Part shown: positions 1 to 8,540 of the stretch, piece after piece
Layout: the number at the start of each line of letters is the position of its first letter
Position numbering within the stretch: the stretch's first letter is position 1
Assembly: GCF_900016645.1 (NCBI RefSeq)
Contig: NZ_CDGJ01000082.1
Length of the DNA: 64,000 nucleotides
Origin: Acididesulfobacillus acetoxydans
GTDB taxonomy: Bacteria > Bacillota > Desulfitobacteriia > Desulfitobacteriales > Desulfitobacteriaceae
Strand: one strand, 5' to 3'
The notes under the pieces: generated by a model
Told to the model about the DNA's origin: nothing
The model's input: only the letters and a program-made list of their open reading frames with translations
The model's database searches: none
Program-made: the position numbers and the translations under genes

Positions 1-1
1 G

Positions 2-298
2 TCTTTTACAATCAGCGACCTGCACAGTGACGCGACGTCTACCGATTCAAAGACGGCTTCCGTTTATCTCATGTCGGTTTTTCCGCACAGCAAGTCAATG
101 AATCTGAACATTGACGGTGTAACCGTGGCCATGGATGTGCGGTCTATCCAGGTGGAAGTTCAGGGTCCGGATGTCGGGCGAGTGATCTTAAACAAATCCT
201 GGGCCTTGCAGGGGATTTCCGACCCGAATCTGACCCCGGCCTACCTTGACTTCCTCAAGATGCTGGAAACCCAATCTGCCGCCAAGCCCCAAGGTTAA
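2..298 (+). CDS. 3' end of an unrecognised protein
   Basis: The frame is open from the first bases of the window to a TAA at 298, so the 5' end lies outside. At least 98 residues are visible. The tail is moderately hydrophilic with no membrane segment and ends in a Pro/Ala/Lys-rich stretch. The internal ATG at 71 has no good ribosome site, so I read this as the C-terminal part of a longer protein. It is followed after 44 bp by pabAB on the same strand, possibly in the same transcript. I do not recognise the family. Confidence 0.5.
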   Translation, partial: SFTISDLHSDATSTDSKTASVYLMSVFPHSKSMNLNIDGVTVAMDVRSIQVEVQGPDVGRVILNKSWALQGISDPNLTPAYLDFLKMLETQSAAKPQG

Positions 299-342
299 AA
301 ATTCTGCCGCAACTGAAGACAGTCAGGAAGGATCTCGCAGAC

Positions 343-2406
343 GTGATTTTTATTTTAGACAACTTTGATTCCTTTACCTATAATCTCTATCAGTATTTTG
401 GCCAAATCGGCGAAGAAGTCACCGTCCGGCGGCGGGATATTTGTACTTTGGGGGAAATCGAGGAATTGCGCCCCGACCTGATCGTCCTGTCTCCCGGACC
501 CTGTACCCCCAATGAAGCACAACTTTCCCTGGAAGTGATTCGCACCTTTCAGGGCCGCATTCCCATTTTGGGAGTCTGCTTAGGACATCAGGCGATCGGA
601 CAGGCCCTAGGTGGACGTGTGGTCCGCGCTCACTTTCCCGTACATGGCAAAACCTCGCTCATCCATCACGATGGGCTCGGCGTTTTTAAGGGACTTCCCA
701 ACCCACTGCAAGTAACCCGCTACCACTCTCTGGTTTTGCAACGCTCTGCCCTTCCCGACATTTTACAGGTCACGGCCGAAACGGAAGAGGGAGAAATCAT
801 GGCCATCCGCCACCGCACTCTCCCTCTTGAGGGCGTGCAGTTCCATCCGGAGGCTATTCTGACGGAAGCCGGTCATAAGTTGCTGCACAACGCCGCCTCG
901 GACGCCCGTGCTTGGCAGAGAAAGGCACCGCCGGCGGACCGCCCGACGGTCTGGCAAATCAGGCCTTTTGCCTCTGATCTGCCGCCTTGCCGGCTGCTTG
1001 GCGCTTTTCGGGGCGCCCCTTTGCCCTTTTTTTTGGATAGCGGCGAAGATTATCCCGACTTGGGCGGGTATTCCTTTCTGGGGGCGTTTCCTTTCCTTCA
1101 GGTAACCGCCCATAAGGACGAAGTGGAAATCTACCGGCCCGAATCGGGAGAGCGCTCCCTCTCCCTGCCACCCTCCAAAGACGCTCTTGAGGTTCTTGAT
1201 CGGTTTCACGCCATCCTGCGCGTGCCTGATCAGGCACCTTTTCCTTTTGCCGGCGGGGCCGTGGGTTTCTTCAGCTACGACTTAAAGGATGCCTTGGAGG
1301 ACCTGGCGCAGAAAGCCGTCGCCGATCTCGACCTTCCCCTCTGGAGCTTTGCCTGGTACGACGGGATTCTGGTCTACGACCATGGTCAAAACCGCTATTT
1401 TTTGGCCGCCTGCGGCATGCAAGAAGACGGAAAATGTTCACGGACTTTGGCCGCCTCCCGGCTGGACCGTCTGACTCACCTCTTGGAGAACTTCCGGCCC
1501 GGCCGGGGGGACGATATTCAGCCGGATATGCCCACGGCAGCCCTAGCCGCTGCTCGAACGGTCTCTGCCGGAGTCGGCAAAGCGCATTATCTGGCGGACT
1601 TACAAAAGGTGATCGACTACATATTTGCCGGGGATATCTATCAAACTAACCTGAGTCAGAGATTTTCCTTGCCTTTTGACGGAGACCCTTGGACCTTATA
1701 CCGGAAACTCCATCGGGAAAACCCCGCCCCATTTGCCGCTTTTCTGCCCTATGCTGCTTTTCAGATCCTTTCCAGTTCACCGGAACGTTTCATCCGCATC
1801 GACCCGGGCGGTGAGATAGAGACGCGCCCAATTAAGGGCACCCGGCCTCGCGGATCGTCCCCCTCACAAGACCAAGCCCTGGCGGACGAACTTTTTCACA
1901 GCGCCAAAGACAGGGCAGAGCTCACCATGATCGTCGACTTGGAACGCAACGATCTCGGCCGCATCTGTAAATTCGGCAGCGTCCATGTCCCGAACTTGAT
2001 TCGGCTGGAAAAGTACCCCACCGTTTGGCACTTAGTTTCCACCATCCAAGGGCGGTTGCGGGAAAACCTTTCCCCCTCCGTGATCATGCGGGCCATATTC
2101 CCCGGCGGCTCCATTACCGGGGCGCCAAAAATTCGCGCCATGGAAATCATTGAGGAACTGGAACCGTTTAAGCGCGGCATCTACACCGGAAGCATCGGCT
2201 ATCTCGGCTTTGACGGCTCCTGGGATCTCAATATCGCCATCCGGACCATCGTCTTAAGCGGCCGGACTGCCTATCTTCAGGCCGGCGGAGGAATTGTCGC
2301 CGACTCCGTTCCTGCCGGCGAATATGAGGAAACCCTTGACAAGGCCGCGGCTCTTTTCCGGGCTTTAGGCGGGCAATTGAAAGCCGAAAATTGGCGGACA
2401 TCCTGA
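343..2406 (+). CDS. pabAB: Aminodeoxychorismate synthase, fused PabA-PabB
   Basis: Makes 4-amino-4-deoxychorismate from chorismate and glutamine for folate synthesis. The N-terminal 190 residues are a class I glutamine amidotransferase with the nucleophile Cys79 in GVCLGHQ and the His/Glu pair in VQFHPEA. The rest is a chorismate-binding component I domain. It carries PIKGT with Lys498. That lysine is typical of PabB, whereas TrpE has PIAGT, so this is PABA rather than anthranilate synthesis. The start is GTG at 343 with AGGAAGG about 11 nt upstream. The next gene, pabC, performs the following step, which supports the call. The fused form is known in several bacteria. Confidence 0.92.
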   Translation: MIFILDNFDSFTYNLYQYFGQIGEEVTVRRRDICTLGEIEELRPDLIVLSPGPCTPNEAQLSLEVIRTFQGRIPILGVCLGHQAIGQALGGRVVRAHFPVHGKTSLIHHDGLGVFKGLPNPLQVTRYHSLVLQRSALPDILQVTAETEEGEIMAIRHRTLPLEGVQFHPEAILTEAGHKLLHNAASDARAWQRKAPPADRPTVWQIRPFASDLPPCRLLGAFRGAPLPFFLDSGEDYPDLGGYSFLGAFPFLQVTAHKDEVEIYRPESGERSLSLPPSKDALEVLDRFHAILRVPDQAPFPFAGGAVGFFSYDLKDALEDLAQKAVADLDLPLWSFAWYDGILVYDHGQNRYFLAACGMQEDGKCSRTLAASRLDRLTHLLENFRPGRGDDIQPDMPTAALAAARTVSAGVGKAHYLADLQKVIDYIFAGDIYQTNLSQRFSLPFDGDPWTLYRKLHRENPAPFAAFLPYAAFQILSSSPERFIRIDPGGEIETRPIKGTRPRGSSPSQDQALADELFHSAKDRAELTMIVDLERNDLGRICKFGSVHVPNLIRLEKYPTVWHLVSTIQGRLRENLSPSVIMRAIFPGGSITGAPKIRAMEIIEELEPFKRGIYTGSIGYLGFDGSWDLNIAIRTIVLSGRTAYLQAGGGIVADSVPAGEYEETLDKAAALFRALGGQLKAENWRTS

Positions 2407-2497
2407 ACAAGCATCGGACCGAGCGGACATTTCCCACCGGCTTGACTCATAAAACGATAAACAGCCCGCCGCGGGGCTGTCGAAAGGAAAATCCCTC

Positions 2498-3337
2498 ATG
2501 ACCGAACTCCCTGCCCAACCGCAGCTTTCTACCGAACAGGCGGTTGCAAGTGAAGACCGTCTGGCGCTTTACGGTTATGGCTTGTTTGAAACGATTCTGG
2601 TCACTGGCCGAGGACCTTGTTTTCTGGCTAGGCACTATGAGCGAATGAAAAGGGGAAGCGAACTTCTCGCCCTGGACATGCCCAGCCTGTCTGTTTGGTC
2701 AGGTCTCATCGCAACCTATCTGTCCCAGGTCTCCGTGCCTCCGACACCCTTCGCCCTGCGCCTGACCCTGAGCGGGGGAGCCCCGGCGCAAGCCCTCGCC
2801 CCGTCCTTTTTGCTGAGCTCACGCCTGATCGGGTACAGCCAGAGGCAATATGAGGACGGCTTCGCTTTAACCTTACTGCCCACCCGGCGCAACGAATCTT
2901 CGCCTCTTTGCCGCATCAAATCCACCAACTATCTGGAAAACCTCCTCGCCAAACAAGAAGCCATCAAAAGGGGTTTTGACGAAGGACTCTGGTGCAACAG
3001 CCTCGGTGAATTGGCGGAGGGAACCCTCAGCAACCTTTTTTTCGTCCGAGAGGGGCAGCTTTTCACGCCCTCTCCCGCCTGCGGCTGCCTGCCCGGCACC
3101 CGGCGCGCCCTCGTCTTAGAATTGGCGGAAACACTCGGCCTCGCGTGGCAAGAAGGGGCCTATCAGTTGGACGACCTGAAAGAGGCATCCGAGGTCTTCT
3201 TGACCAATTCCCTGCTGGGGATCATGCCCGTCAACCGTTTGGATGAACATAGATTCCGGGTGACCTCCGGCAGCGTCAGCCGGCGCCTGGCCCTCGCTCT
3301 GCAACGGCGCATTCAAGCAGAGCCTGCCTTGACTTAG
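2498..3337 (+). CDS. pabC: Aminodeoxychorismate lyase (class IV PLP enzyme)
   Basis: Class IV aminotransferase fold of 279 residues, expected to release pyruvate from aminodeoxychorismate to give p-aminobenzoate. The PLP lysine is in the motif RIKSTNYLENLL. The family pattern E-x-x-x-x-N-L-F is visible in EGTLSNLFFV. The ATG at 2498 follows GAAAGGAAA at good spacing. It lies 91 bp after pabAB on the same strand. On sequence alone a branched-chain or D-amino acid aminotransferase is possible, but the neighbour makes PabC much more likely. Confidence 0.88.
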   Translation: MTELPAQPQLSTEQAVASEDRLALYGYGLFETILVTGRGPCFLARHYERMKRGSELLALDMPSLSVWSGLIATYLSQVSVPPTPFALRLTLSGGAPAQALAPSFLLSSRLIGYSQRQYEDGFALTLLPTRRNESSPLCRIKSTNYLENLLAKQEAIKRGFDEGLWCNSLGELAEGTLSNLFFVREGQLFTPSPACGCLPGTRRALVLELAETLGLAWQEGAYQLDDLKEASEVFLTNSLLGIMPVNRLDEHRFRVTSGSVSRRLALALQRRIQAEPALT

Positions 3338-3362
3338 TTTCGTCCAAGGTCAAAGGGGCCAG

Positions 3363-3626
3363 TCAGTACTTCTCTTCGATTACCTCAAAGACCTGGGGAG
3401 TGGACTGTCTGTAGGCCGCATTGTCCCCTACCGTACCCCGCCAGGCTTCGAAAGCGGCTCTGTCTTCCCATTTGGACATGACCATAAGGTCGGAGGAATT
3501 CAGCTGTTGATTGACCGATGCGAATTTAAACCCATCGATATTCTCCACGCTGGCCAACCCCCTCTTGATGTCTGCCAAAACACGGTCCTTATCCGGTCCG
3601 TCAAACGTGTGGATAACCGTAAGCAT
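3363..3626 (-). CDS. Antibiotic biosynthesis monooxygenase-domain protein (ABM family)
   Basis: A small 87-residue dimeric alpha-beta barrel protein. The pattern begins MLTVIHTFDG and includes MVMSKWEDRAAFEAW, the core of the ABM domain found in heme-degrading monooxygenases and quinol monooxygenases. I chose the ATG at 3626 because GAGGTG lies 6 nt upstream; the longer frame to 3734 has no support. It is convergent with pabC, with 25 bp between the stops. The substrate is unknown. The family often acts on heme or quinones, or serves as a stress protein without known activity. Confidence 0.75.
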   Translation of the reverse strand: MLTVIHTFDGPDKDRVLADIKRGLASVENIDGFKFASVNQQLNSSDLMVMSKWEDRAAFEAWRGTVGDNAAYRQSTPQVFEVIEEKY

Positions 3627-3990
3627 CCTCATCACCTCATTCATCCTAATTCCGCCAAGCTGCCCCTGAATCACGTGACACCTTAACCTGTTGAGCCACG
3701 GCGCCCTTCTTCCCGATGTTCCGGCAGCGCCCAAGCAATGGTGTCAAAGCCTCCACTCCGCGCTTAGTTTGTCCCGAGCCCTTCCCCGTCATACCCTTCC
3801 GGTTAACCGGAGCCGCCCCGGCTCAAAGACGGAGAAGCATTGTGACCACGGCAAATCAGGCACCAGTTTCTTGCCCCCGGCGGTGACCGCCGCCGGGTTA
3901 GGGGCATAAGATAAAGCACAGGGTTTTGTACGCCTTGTACGCCAGAAAAAACTCATGCGCCGAAGCACATTCCTGTCGTTTTTTTCGCCG
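3627..3990. other. Intergenic stretch with a GC-rich hairpin
   Basis: I see no gene in this 364 bp. A strong hairpin lies at 3873-3905, where CCGGCGG and CCGCCGG pair around a short loop, inside flanking GCCCC/GGGGC. Other GC-rich inverted pieces (CCGGTTAACCGG near 3800) suggest a structured leader for the minus-strand ABM gene. I could not match it to a known riboswitch class. Confidence 0.4.
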
Positions 3991-3995
3991 CTAAA

Positions 3996-4004
3996 TGCTA
4001 TACT
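3996..4004 (+). promoter_or_regulatory. Extended -10 promoter for the 104-residue ORF
   Basis: TGCTATACT is an extended -10 element (TG-N-TATACT). No good -35 is visible. It lies about 36 nt before the upstream mini-ORF at 4040 and 53 nt before the gene at 4057. Confidence 0.5.
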
Positions 4005-4039
4005 AAAAGTGTTGGCTAAAGCTCATGAGAGGAGCTGGC

Positions 4040-4060
4040 ATGAAGGGGGAAAGTAAATGA
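4040..4060 (+). CDS. Possible six-codon leader ORF overlapping the next start
   Basis: An ATG at 4040 preceded by GAGAGGAG at 6 nt encodes MKGESK. It ends in TGA at 4058-4060, overlapping the ATG of the next gene as ATGA. The GGGGGAAAG inside this mini-ORF is also the ribosome site of the next gene. This could be translational coupling by a leader peptide, or chance. Confidence 0.25.
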   Translation: MKGESK

Positions 4061-4371
4061 AGCTGGTTTACATTCGAACCGATTTTCCGTCCGGCCGCTC
4101 GCATATTTTGATTCGGGATGCGGAAGCTCCCAGTCCGGAGCTTGTACATTTCATGCTTGTCCTGAGCAACAAAGGCACTTTATGGGTCGATGTCTTTTGG
4201 CCTTATGATGAAGAGGCAGAACGCTACACACGGAGAATCTCGGAGCAGCAGTTTTGGCAGCTGTTCCGTGAATGGCGCCTCAAAGGAATGGTGTTGGGGG
4301 ATAATGGGCGGGTTGCCGAAATGCTGGCCCGCAAACGGTTAGCCGTGCCGAAACAGGAAAAAGATGCTTAG
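4057..4371 (+). CDS. Hypothetical protein, 104 residues
   Basis: I do not recognise the family. The protein is soluble, with no signal peptide or membrane segment. The first half is predicted beta-rich (KLVYIRTDF, HFMLVLSNKGTLWVDVFW) and the second half helical and charged, ending in a Lys-rich tail. The ATG at 4057 has GGGGGAAAG upstream. It is a single-gene unit with its own promoter and a strong terminator at 4409-4434. Confidence 0.7.
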   Translation: MKLVYIRTDFPSGRSHILIRDAEAPSPELVHFMLVLSNKGTLWVDVFWPYDEEAERYTRRISEQQFWQLFREWRLKGMVLGDNGRVAEMLARKRLAVPKQEKDA

Positions 4372-4408
4372 AGACGGCAAAAGTTATATCAGAATCTTCG
4401 TCCATTAG

Positions 4409-4438
4409 CAAAAGCGGCTGAAAGGCCGCTTTTGTTTA
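4409..4438 (+). terminator. Rho-independent terminator
   Basis: A perfect 10-bp stem, CAAAAGCGGC and GCCGCTTTTG, around loop TGAAAG, followed by TTT on the plus strand. The A-run on the left arm also makes it usable on the minus strand for the convergent ferritin-like gene. Confidence 0.85.
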
Positions 4439-4497
4439 TCCGCTCAGGCCCAAACGTGTCAGACCTGCGCCGCCGGTCGGCACCCTCAAGGTTATCT

Positions 4498-4935
4498 TCA
4501 CTGCAAGAGGTCCTCTTTCAGTCTTTGCAGCTGGCGCAGATGGTGCTCTTCGTCGGCAAAAACGGCGTCCATCATCTCCTGCTCTGACGCCGACAAATAA
4601 CGTTGAGCCCTCTCTTTCGCCCGGGTCAACCCTTCATTTTCTTCTCCGTAGAGCTCATTCAACATTTCGAGCGGACGGTTTTCTCTCATGTTTTTAAGTT
4701 TTGTTTGCCAGAGAGAAAACCGTCCCCGCCAGCCTCTGCCCTCTTCAACGTGCCCGCCGTTCGTCTGGATAAAGTAGGCAATCCGCTGCGCGTGACCTTT
4801 ATGGTCTGTCAAGATCGCCACCAAGTGATTCCGCAGCGGGCTGGCCGGCAAGGCATCGATATAGGCCTGGTACCGCTCGATAGCCAGATGTTCCCCAGTG
4901 AGAATGTCATTGAGCACTTCGAAAGATGTCTCCAT
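4498..4935 (-). CDS. Ferritin-like four-helix protein (DUF2383/rubrerythrin-like)
   Basis: 145 residues, almost entirely helical. The pattern GEHLAIERYQ, then DHKGHAQRI, then YGEENEG, then DEEHHLRQL gives the Glu/His ligands expected for a di-iron centre in a four-helix bundle. The end resembles the ExxH of rubrerythrin and PA2169-type proteins. There is no C-terminal rubredoxin domain. The likely role is iron handling or peroxide protection in the cytoplasm, inferred from the fold only. It is a single minus-strand gene between a terminator and a repeat-rich spacer. Confidence 0.75.
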   Translation of the reverse strand: METSFEVLNDILTGEHLAIERYQAYIDALPASPLRNHLVAILTDHKGHAQRIAYFIQTNGGHVEEGRGWRGRFSLWQTKLKNMRENRPLEMLNELYGEENEGLTRAKERAQRYLSASEQEMMDAVFADEEHHLRQLQRLKEDLLQ

Positions 4936-5040
4936 GCAGTCTGCCCCCCAACAGCGGTCTTTCCTTTCTTCCAGTTTGCCTGGGAAAGAGTCCTGCTATG
5001 CATCAGCTGCCGGTTGAGGCCGGAAACTGTTCACTGCGGC

Positions 5041-5165
5041 ATTATTCTTCAGCGTTTCTTCGTCAGCGCTTGTTCTTCAGCCTTTGTTCTTCAGCGTTTG
5101 TTCGTGCTTCGCTTTTCTCTTCTTCCGCGTTTCTTCTTGCTCCGCGTTTCTTCTCCGACGTTTTT
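5041..5165. repeat. Degenerate 7/14-nt tandem repeat spacer
   Basis: T-rich on the plus strand, built from variants of TTCTTCAGCGTTTG (14 nt, two heptamers) repeated about eight times with drift. It begins right after the stop of the DUF2103 gene (minus strand). It belongs with the other arrays at 54925, 57030 and 63770. Confidence 0.75.
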
Positions 5166-5993
5166 TCAGCGTTTTTTCTTCTCGGTGGTCCCTTTTCCAT
5201 CTTCAAGCTGTTTCTGTAAAGTGCGGAGGGCTCTCGCCGCGGCCGGATCGAGCCGGCGGCCGACATTGGCCGCTTCCTGGTCCCCTGCCGAAGCCCAGAC
5301 CCCGCCCGGCTGTTTGGCCTTCCCGGGGCGGGCCTGGCATAGACGCACTGCTTGCGAGCGCGGTCGCTTGGCTTGTCCCCGGGTGCGGCCATAATTCCGG
5401 CCCGAGCCGGGCTTCTCCGGCCGCTCGCTTCTCGATTTAGAGAACTTTTCTTCCCTGCCGAACTTGCGCGCTCGGTCCGGTTTCGCCCCCAATCCGAGAT
5501 TCGCCTTAGCCCCCGAGTCCCCCTTGGACCCCGAATTTGCCTTAGATTCCGAATTTGCCCCGGACTCCGGATCCGCCTTGAACCCCGGATTTTCCTTTGA
5601 CTCCGACTTTCCCTTTGACCCCGAATTTACCCTCAGTTCCGGATTTCGTTCTCCGGCGCTGTTTCGCCCTTCCCGGGGCACAGGCGACGGATCGGGTCCT
5701 GACCTTTTCCCCGGCTCCGGGCCCCAACGTTTCTCCACCCAGTCCCGAACCCAAGCCGGGTTTTTAGTCACGACAAAAGCCTCCTGAATCGAACCGTTAC
5801 TTTTCAGAAGCAATTTGCAACCCGTTTGCGTCTGGTATTTGTAAACAACCCCCCGCTCGGGTGAACGGCTGATTTCAATCACCCCGGGAATGATGTCGCT
5901 CACTTCCGGGTATTGACTCAACTCCTCCAGCCAAGCCAGAGCATCCTGGATGATGCCGTGTTCGCGTTTGACCTTATTTCTCCGGTATTTCAT
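5166..5993 (-). CDS. DUF2103 protein with long repetitive charged tail
   Basis: The first about 90 residues match the DUF2103 pattern: KYRRNKVKREHGIIQDAL, then IIPGVIEISRSPERG, TGCKLLLKS and EAFVVTK. The family is described as a predicted metal-binding protein of unknown role. The rest, about 180 residues, is low-complexity Lys/Ser/Gly/Glu/Pro. Part of it (about 5510-5640) repeats with a 7-residue, 21-nt period, like the neighbouring noncoding array. I chose ATG 5993, 4 nt after the stop of the phosphodiesterase gene; a TTG at 6008 is an alternative. The tail is probably disordered. Confidence 0.75.
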   Translation of the reverse strand: MKYRRNKVKREHGIIQDALAWLEELSQYPEVSDIIPGVIEISRSPERGVVYKYQTQTGCKLLLKSNGSIQEAFVVTKNPAWVRDWVEKRWGPEPGKRSGPDPSPVPREGRNSAGERNPELRVNSGSKGKSESKENPGFKADPESGANSESKANSGSKGDSGAKANLGLGAKPDRARKFGREEKFSKSRSERPEKPGSGRNYGRTRGQAKRPRSQAVRLCQARPGKAKQPGGVWASAGDQEAANVGRRLDPAAARALRTLQKQLEDGKGTTEKKKR

Positions 5994-5997
5994 GGAC

Positions 5998-6513
5998 TTA
6001 CCCGCCAACTGCAGCCTGACCGTCTTCTCCGAAAAAGACGTGCCGGGCCCGGATCTGGCCTTGACTTACCTCGATTAACCCCAGGGAATAGTAACGCTCC
6101 CGCCTTTTTTGCGTGGGTGAGCCCGGGTTAAAGAGCAGGACCCCATTGTCCCGTTCCAAGCAGGGACTGTGACTGTGCCCAAAGACTATCGCCTGAACCC
6201 GGTCCCGGGCAAAAGTCTCATAGACCCGTTCCTGAATCGACCGTCCTCGGCCGCGATAACCGTGGGTCAAACCAAGCCTTACCCCGCCGCAATCCACCGT
6301 TTCACGTTCCGGCAGGTGCCGCAGCTCCCACGCGTCACAGTTGCCTTTCACCGCAACCACCGGAGCCAGGCAATTGAGATCGGCCAGAACCTCCGGGACT
6401 ACACTGTCTCCGGCGTGCAGGATCAGATCAACCCCGGCCAAAGCGTCCCAGACGATTTGGGGAAGAAACTGCCCGGCCCGCAGATGCGTATCTGAGAGAA
6501 CCCCTATTTTCAT
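5998..6513 (-). CDS. YfcE/MJ0936-type metallophosphoesterase
   Basis: A 171-residue calcineurin-like phosphodiesterase. The metal motifs appear in order: GVLSDTHLR, LILHAGDSV, VKGNCD, THGYRG and VFGHSHSP, with NPGS at the end. This is the short cytoplasmic YfcE/MJ0936 group, which hydrolyses phosphodiesters in vitro and whose natural substrate is unclear. The ATG at 6513 overlaps the stop of the upstream oxidoreductase by ATGA and has GGAGGTGG 8 nt upstream, so I reject the longer frame to 6693. Confidence 0.87.
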   Translation of the reverse strand: MKIGVLSDTHLRAGQFLPQIVWDALAGVDLILHAGDSVVPEVLADLNCLAPVVAVKGNCDAWELRHLPERETVDCGGVRLGLTHGYRGRGRSIQERVYETFARDRVQAIVFGHSHSPCLERDNGVLLFNPGSPTQKRRERYYSLGLIEVSQGQIRARHVFFGEDGQAAVGG

Positions 6514-8540
6514 CTTTTTTCCACCTCCACTAACGTAGAAAAAAAGACGGCCCCCCCGGCCAGGTCTGCTTCCCGCGCGGATGTCAGGGCGTTGATTCCC
6601 CGCTCTTCCGGATAAGCCCATAGAGGCCAAACCCCGCTGGCTACGACAACTCCGGGCAAAACAGAATCCAGTACCTTCGCCTTTAGTAAGCATTCTCCCC
6701 TGGCATTGAAAACTTTGACCGGATCCCCTTCGCGAATACCCCGCGCGGCCGCGTCCCGCGGGTGCATCTCCAAATGGGGTTCCCCGGCTCCTGCCGTCAG
6801 GGCCTCAACTTCGGTAAACGTGGAATTCAGAAAATGATGATTGGGTGGACTTATCAAGGTCAGGTGGCAGCCTTCCTTCTTTTCAGGGCCCTCAAGCAGC
6901 GGACGGTGAGCCGGGAGTGGCGGCAGCCCCCGTTGCACCGCTTTTTCACTTCGCAATTCCGCCCGGCCGGAAGGCGTGGCAAAGCCGCCTTGGGCAAAGG
7001 GTAAAGCAGGTATTTTGAGTGCCACGTGACGCTCCCGCCGTAACCGTGCCAAGGTAATGCCCTGTTCCTGCCAGTAAGGAAGACTCAGGGCCTGCCCGGC
7101 CATCTCTTCGGTGGAATCCCGAAAACAAGGGTCCGTAAAACCCATGGCCTCAGCTAAGCGGCGAAAAACTTCAATATTGGGCAGGCTCTCCCCCTGGGCC
7201 GGGATGACCGGATCCGCCCACTGCAAAACAGTATGCCAATAACTCACATACAGGTCTTGATGTTCCAGGCAGGTGGTGGCGGGCAAGACAATATCCGCCC
7301 AGCGGGCCGTATCTGTCCAAACCTGTTCATGAACCACGGTAAACAGGTCCTCCCGTGCCAAACCTTGTCTGACTCGGTTCTGGTCCGGTACCACCGCCGC
7401 CGGATTGGAATTATAGACGTAGAGAGAGCGGATGGGGGGTTCAAGCTCAGTTAATACCTTCCCCAACTGAATCATATTCACGGAGCGGGGCTCTCCCGAC
7501 CGCAAATCCGGTCTTTCCAGGGCTTCGCGATCAAGCGGAAAATAACCGGAGTTATGTTTTAAAACACCGCCGCCCTCATCCTGCCAAGCACCCGTGAGTG
7601 CCGGCAAAAGCGCTATGGCCCAGGTATTCATCCCCCCGTTGTCATGGTGCTGCAACCCGTTGCCAAGCCGAATGAAGCTGGGGCGATTCTCCGCGTAATC
7701 ATGGGCCAGTTTGATAACCTGACCGGGTCTCAGCCCCGTCAGGCGCGCCACACGCTGTGGTGAATAGCGGCCGGTCTCTGCCTTGAATTCATCCAAGCCG
7801 CAGGTGTTCCGCTCGGCCCAGGACAGGTCAGCCAGACCGTCCCGCAAAATGACATGGGCCAAGCCCAGTGCCAGGGCCCCATCAGAACCCGGCAGAATAT
7901 GATAGAACTCGTCCGCCCAGTCCGCCGTTTTATTCCGGTGTACGTCCACGGCTATGATCCGAGCCCCCTGCCGGCGTGCTTGATCGGCCAGCAACGCTTG
8001 GTGGAGATTGGTCTCAAGAGCGTTGATGCCCCAAAAGATCAAGACCCGGGCCTTGACACTGGCCAAAGGGTCAACCCCGCGCATCTCTCCATACGCTAGT
8101 TTATAGCCTTCTCCTCCGGCCACGGAACAAATGGTGCGCCGCAATTGGGTCGCACCCAACCGATTGAAAAAACGCCGGTCCATGCCCGCATTGTTAATAA
8201 TCCCCTCCGTACCGGCGTAAGAAAAAGGCAAGATGCACTCCGCACCGGATTCCGCCGCCAGGACCCGCCAGCGCGCGGCAATTTCCTTCAACGCCTCTTC
8301 CCAGCCCACCCGTTCAAAGCGGCCGCTCCCTTTGGACCCGCTGCGCCGCCAAGGATAGAGCACCCGTTCCTTACCGTAAAGACGTTGAGGATAATGCCGC
8401 GCTTTAGCACAAATGACCCCCTGCGTCACCGGGTGAGTCGGATCCCCCTTGACTCGAAGTACCTTGCCCCCTTCTAACTCTACTTGCCAGGCGCAGGTAT
8501 CCGGGCAGTCATGGGGGCAGACAGAGTAACGTATTTCCAA
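6510..8540 (-). CDS. Molybdopterin oxidoreductase, cytoplasmic, substrate unknown
   Basis: A 676-residue member of the DMSO reductase/formate dehydrogenase superfamily. The N-terminus CPHDCPDTCAW plus a later Cys in GVICAKA forms a [4Fe-4S] site. The central domain binds the bis-pterin cofactor, and the C-terminal beta-barrel reads HLTLISPPNHHFLNSTF. There is no Tat signal and no adjacent membrane or electron-transfer subunit, so it should act alone in the cytoplasm. The usual Mo-ligand region reads TICSVAGGEGY; which residue binds Mo is uncertain. Similar orphan proteins are annotated as formate dehydrogenase or acetylene-hydratase-like, but I cannot pick one. It is first in an operon with the phosphodiesterase and DUF2103 genes. 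Confidence 0.85.
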   Translation of the reverse strand: MEIRYSVCPHDCPDTCAWQVELEGGKVLRVKGDPTHPVTQGVICAKARHYPQRLYGKERVLYPWRRSGSKGSGRFERVGWEEALKEIAARWRVLAAESGAECILPFSYAGTEGIINNAGMDRRFFNRLGATQLRRTICSVAGGEGYKLAYGEMRGVDPLASVKARVLIFWGINALETNLHQALLADQARRQGARIIAVDVHRNKTADWADEFYHILPGSDGALALGLAHVILRDGLADLSWAERNTCGLDEFKAETGRYSPQRVARLTGLRPGQVIKLAHDYAENRPSFIRLGNGLQHHDNGGMNTWAIALLPALTGAWQDEGGGVLKHNSGYFPLDREALERPDLRSGEPRSVNMIQLGKVLTELEPPIRSLYVYNSNPAAVVPDQNRVRQGLAREDLFTVVHEQVWTDTARWADIVLPATTCLEHQDLYVSYWHTVLQWADPVIPAQGESLPNIEVFRRLAEAMGFTDPCFRDSTEEMAGQALSLPYWQEQGITLARLRRERHVALKIPALPFAQGGFATPSGRAELRSEKAVQRGLPPLPAHRPLLEGPEKKEGCHLTLISPPNHHFLNSTFTEVEALTAGAGEPHLEMHPRDAAARGIREGDPVKVFNARGECLLKAKVLDSVLPGVVVASGVWPLWAYPEERGINALTSAREADLAGGAVFFSTLVEVEKR

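Noticed and set aside
3650..3715. tRNA-like segment on the minus strand (GGGCGCC, then TGGCTCAACAGGTTA)
   Set aside because: The D-arm does not close, and no anticodon or T-arm with a matching acceptor strand follows.
5166..5600. Several overlapping plus-strand frames opposite the DUF2103 tail
   Set aside because: They arise from the in-frame repeats and biased composition on the opposite strand.
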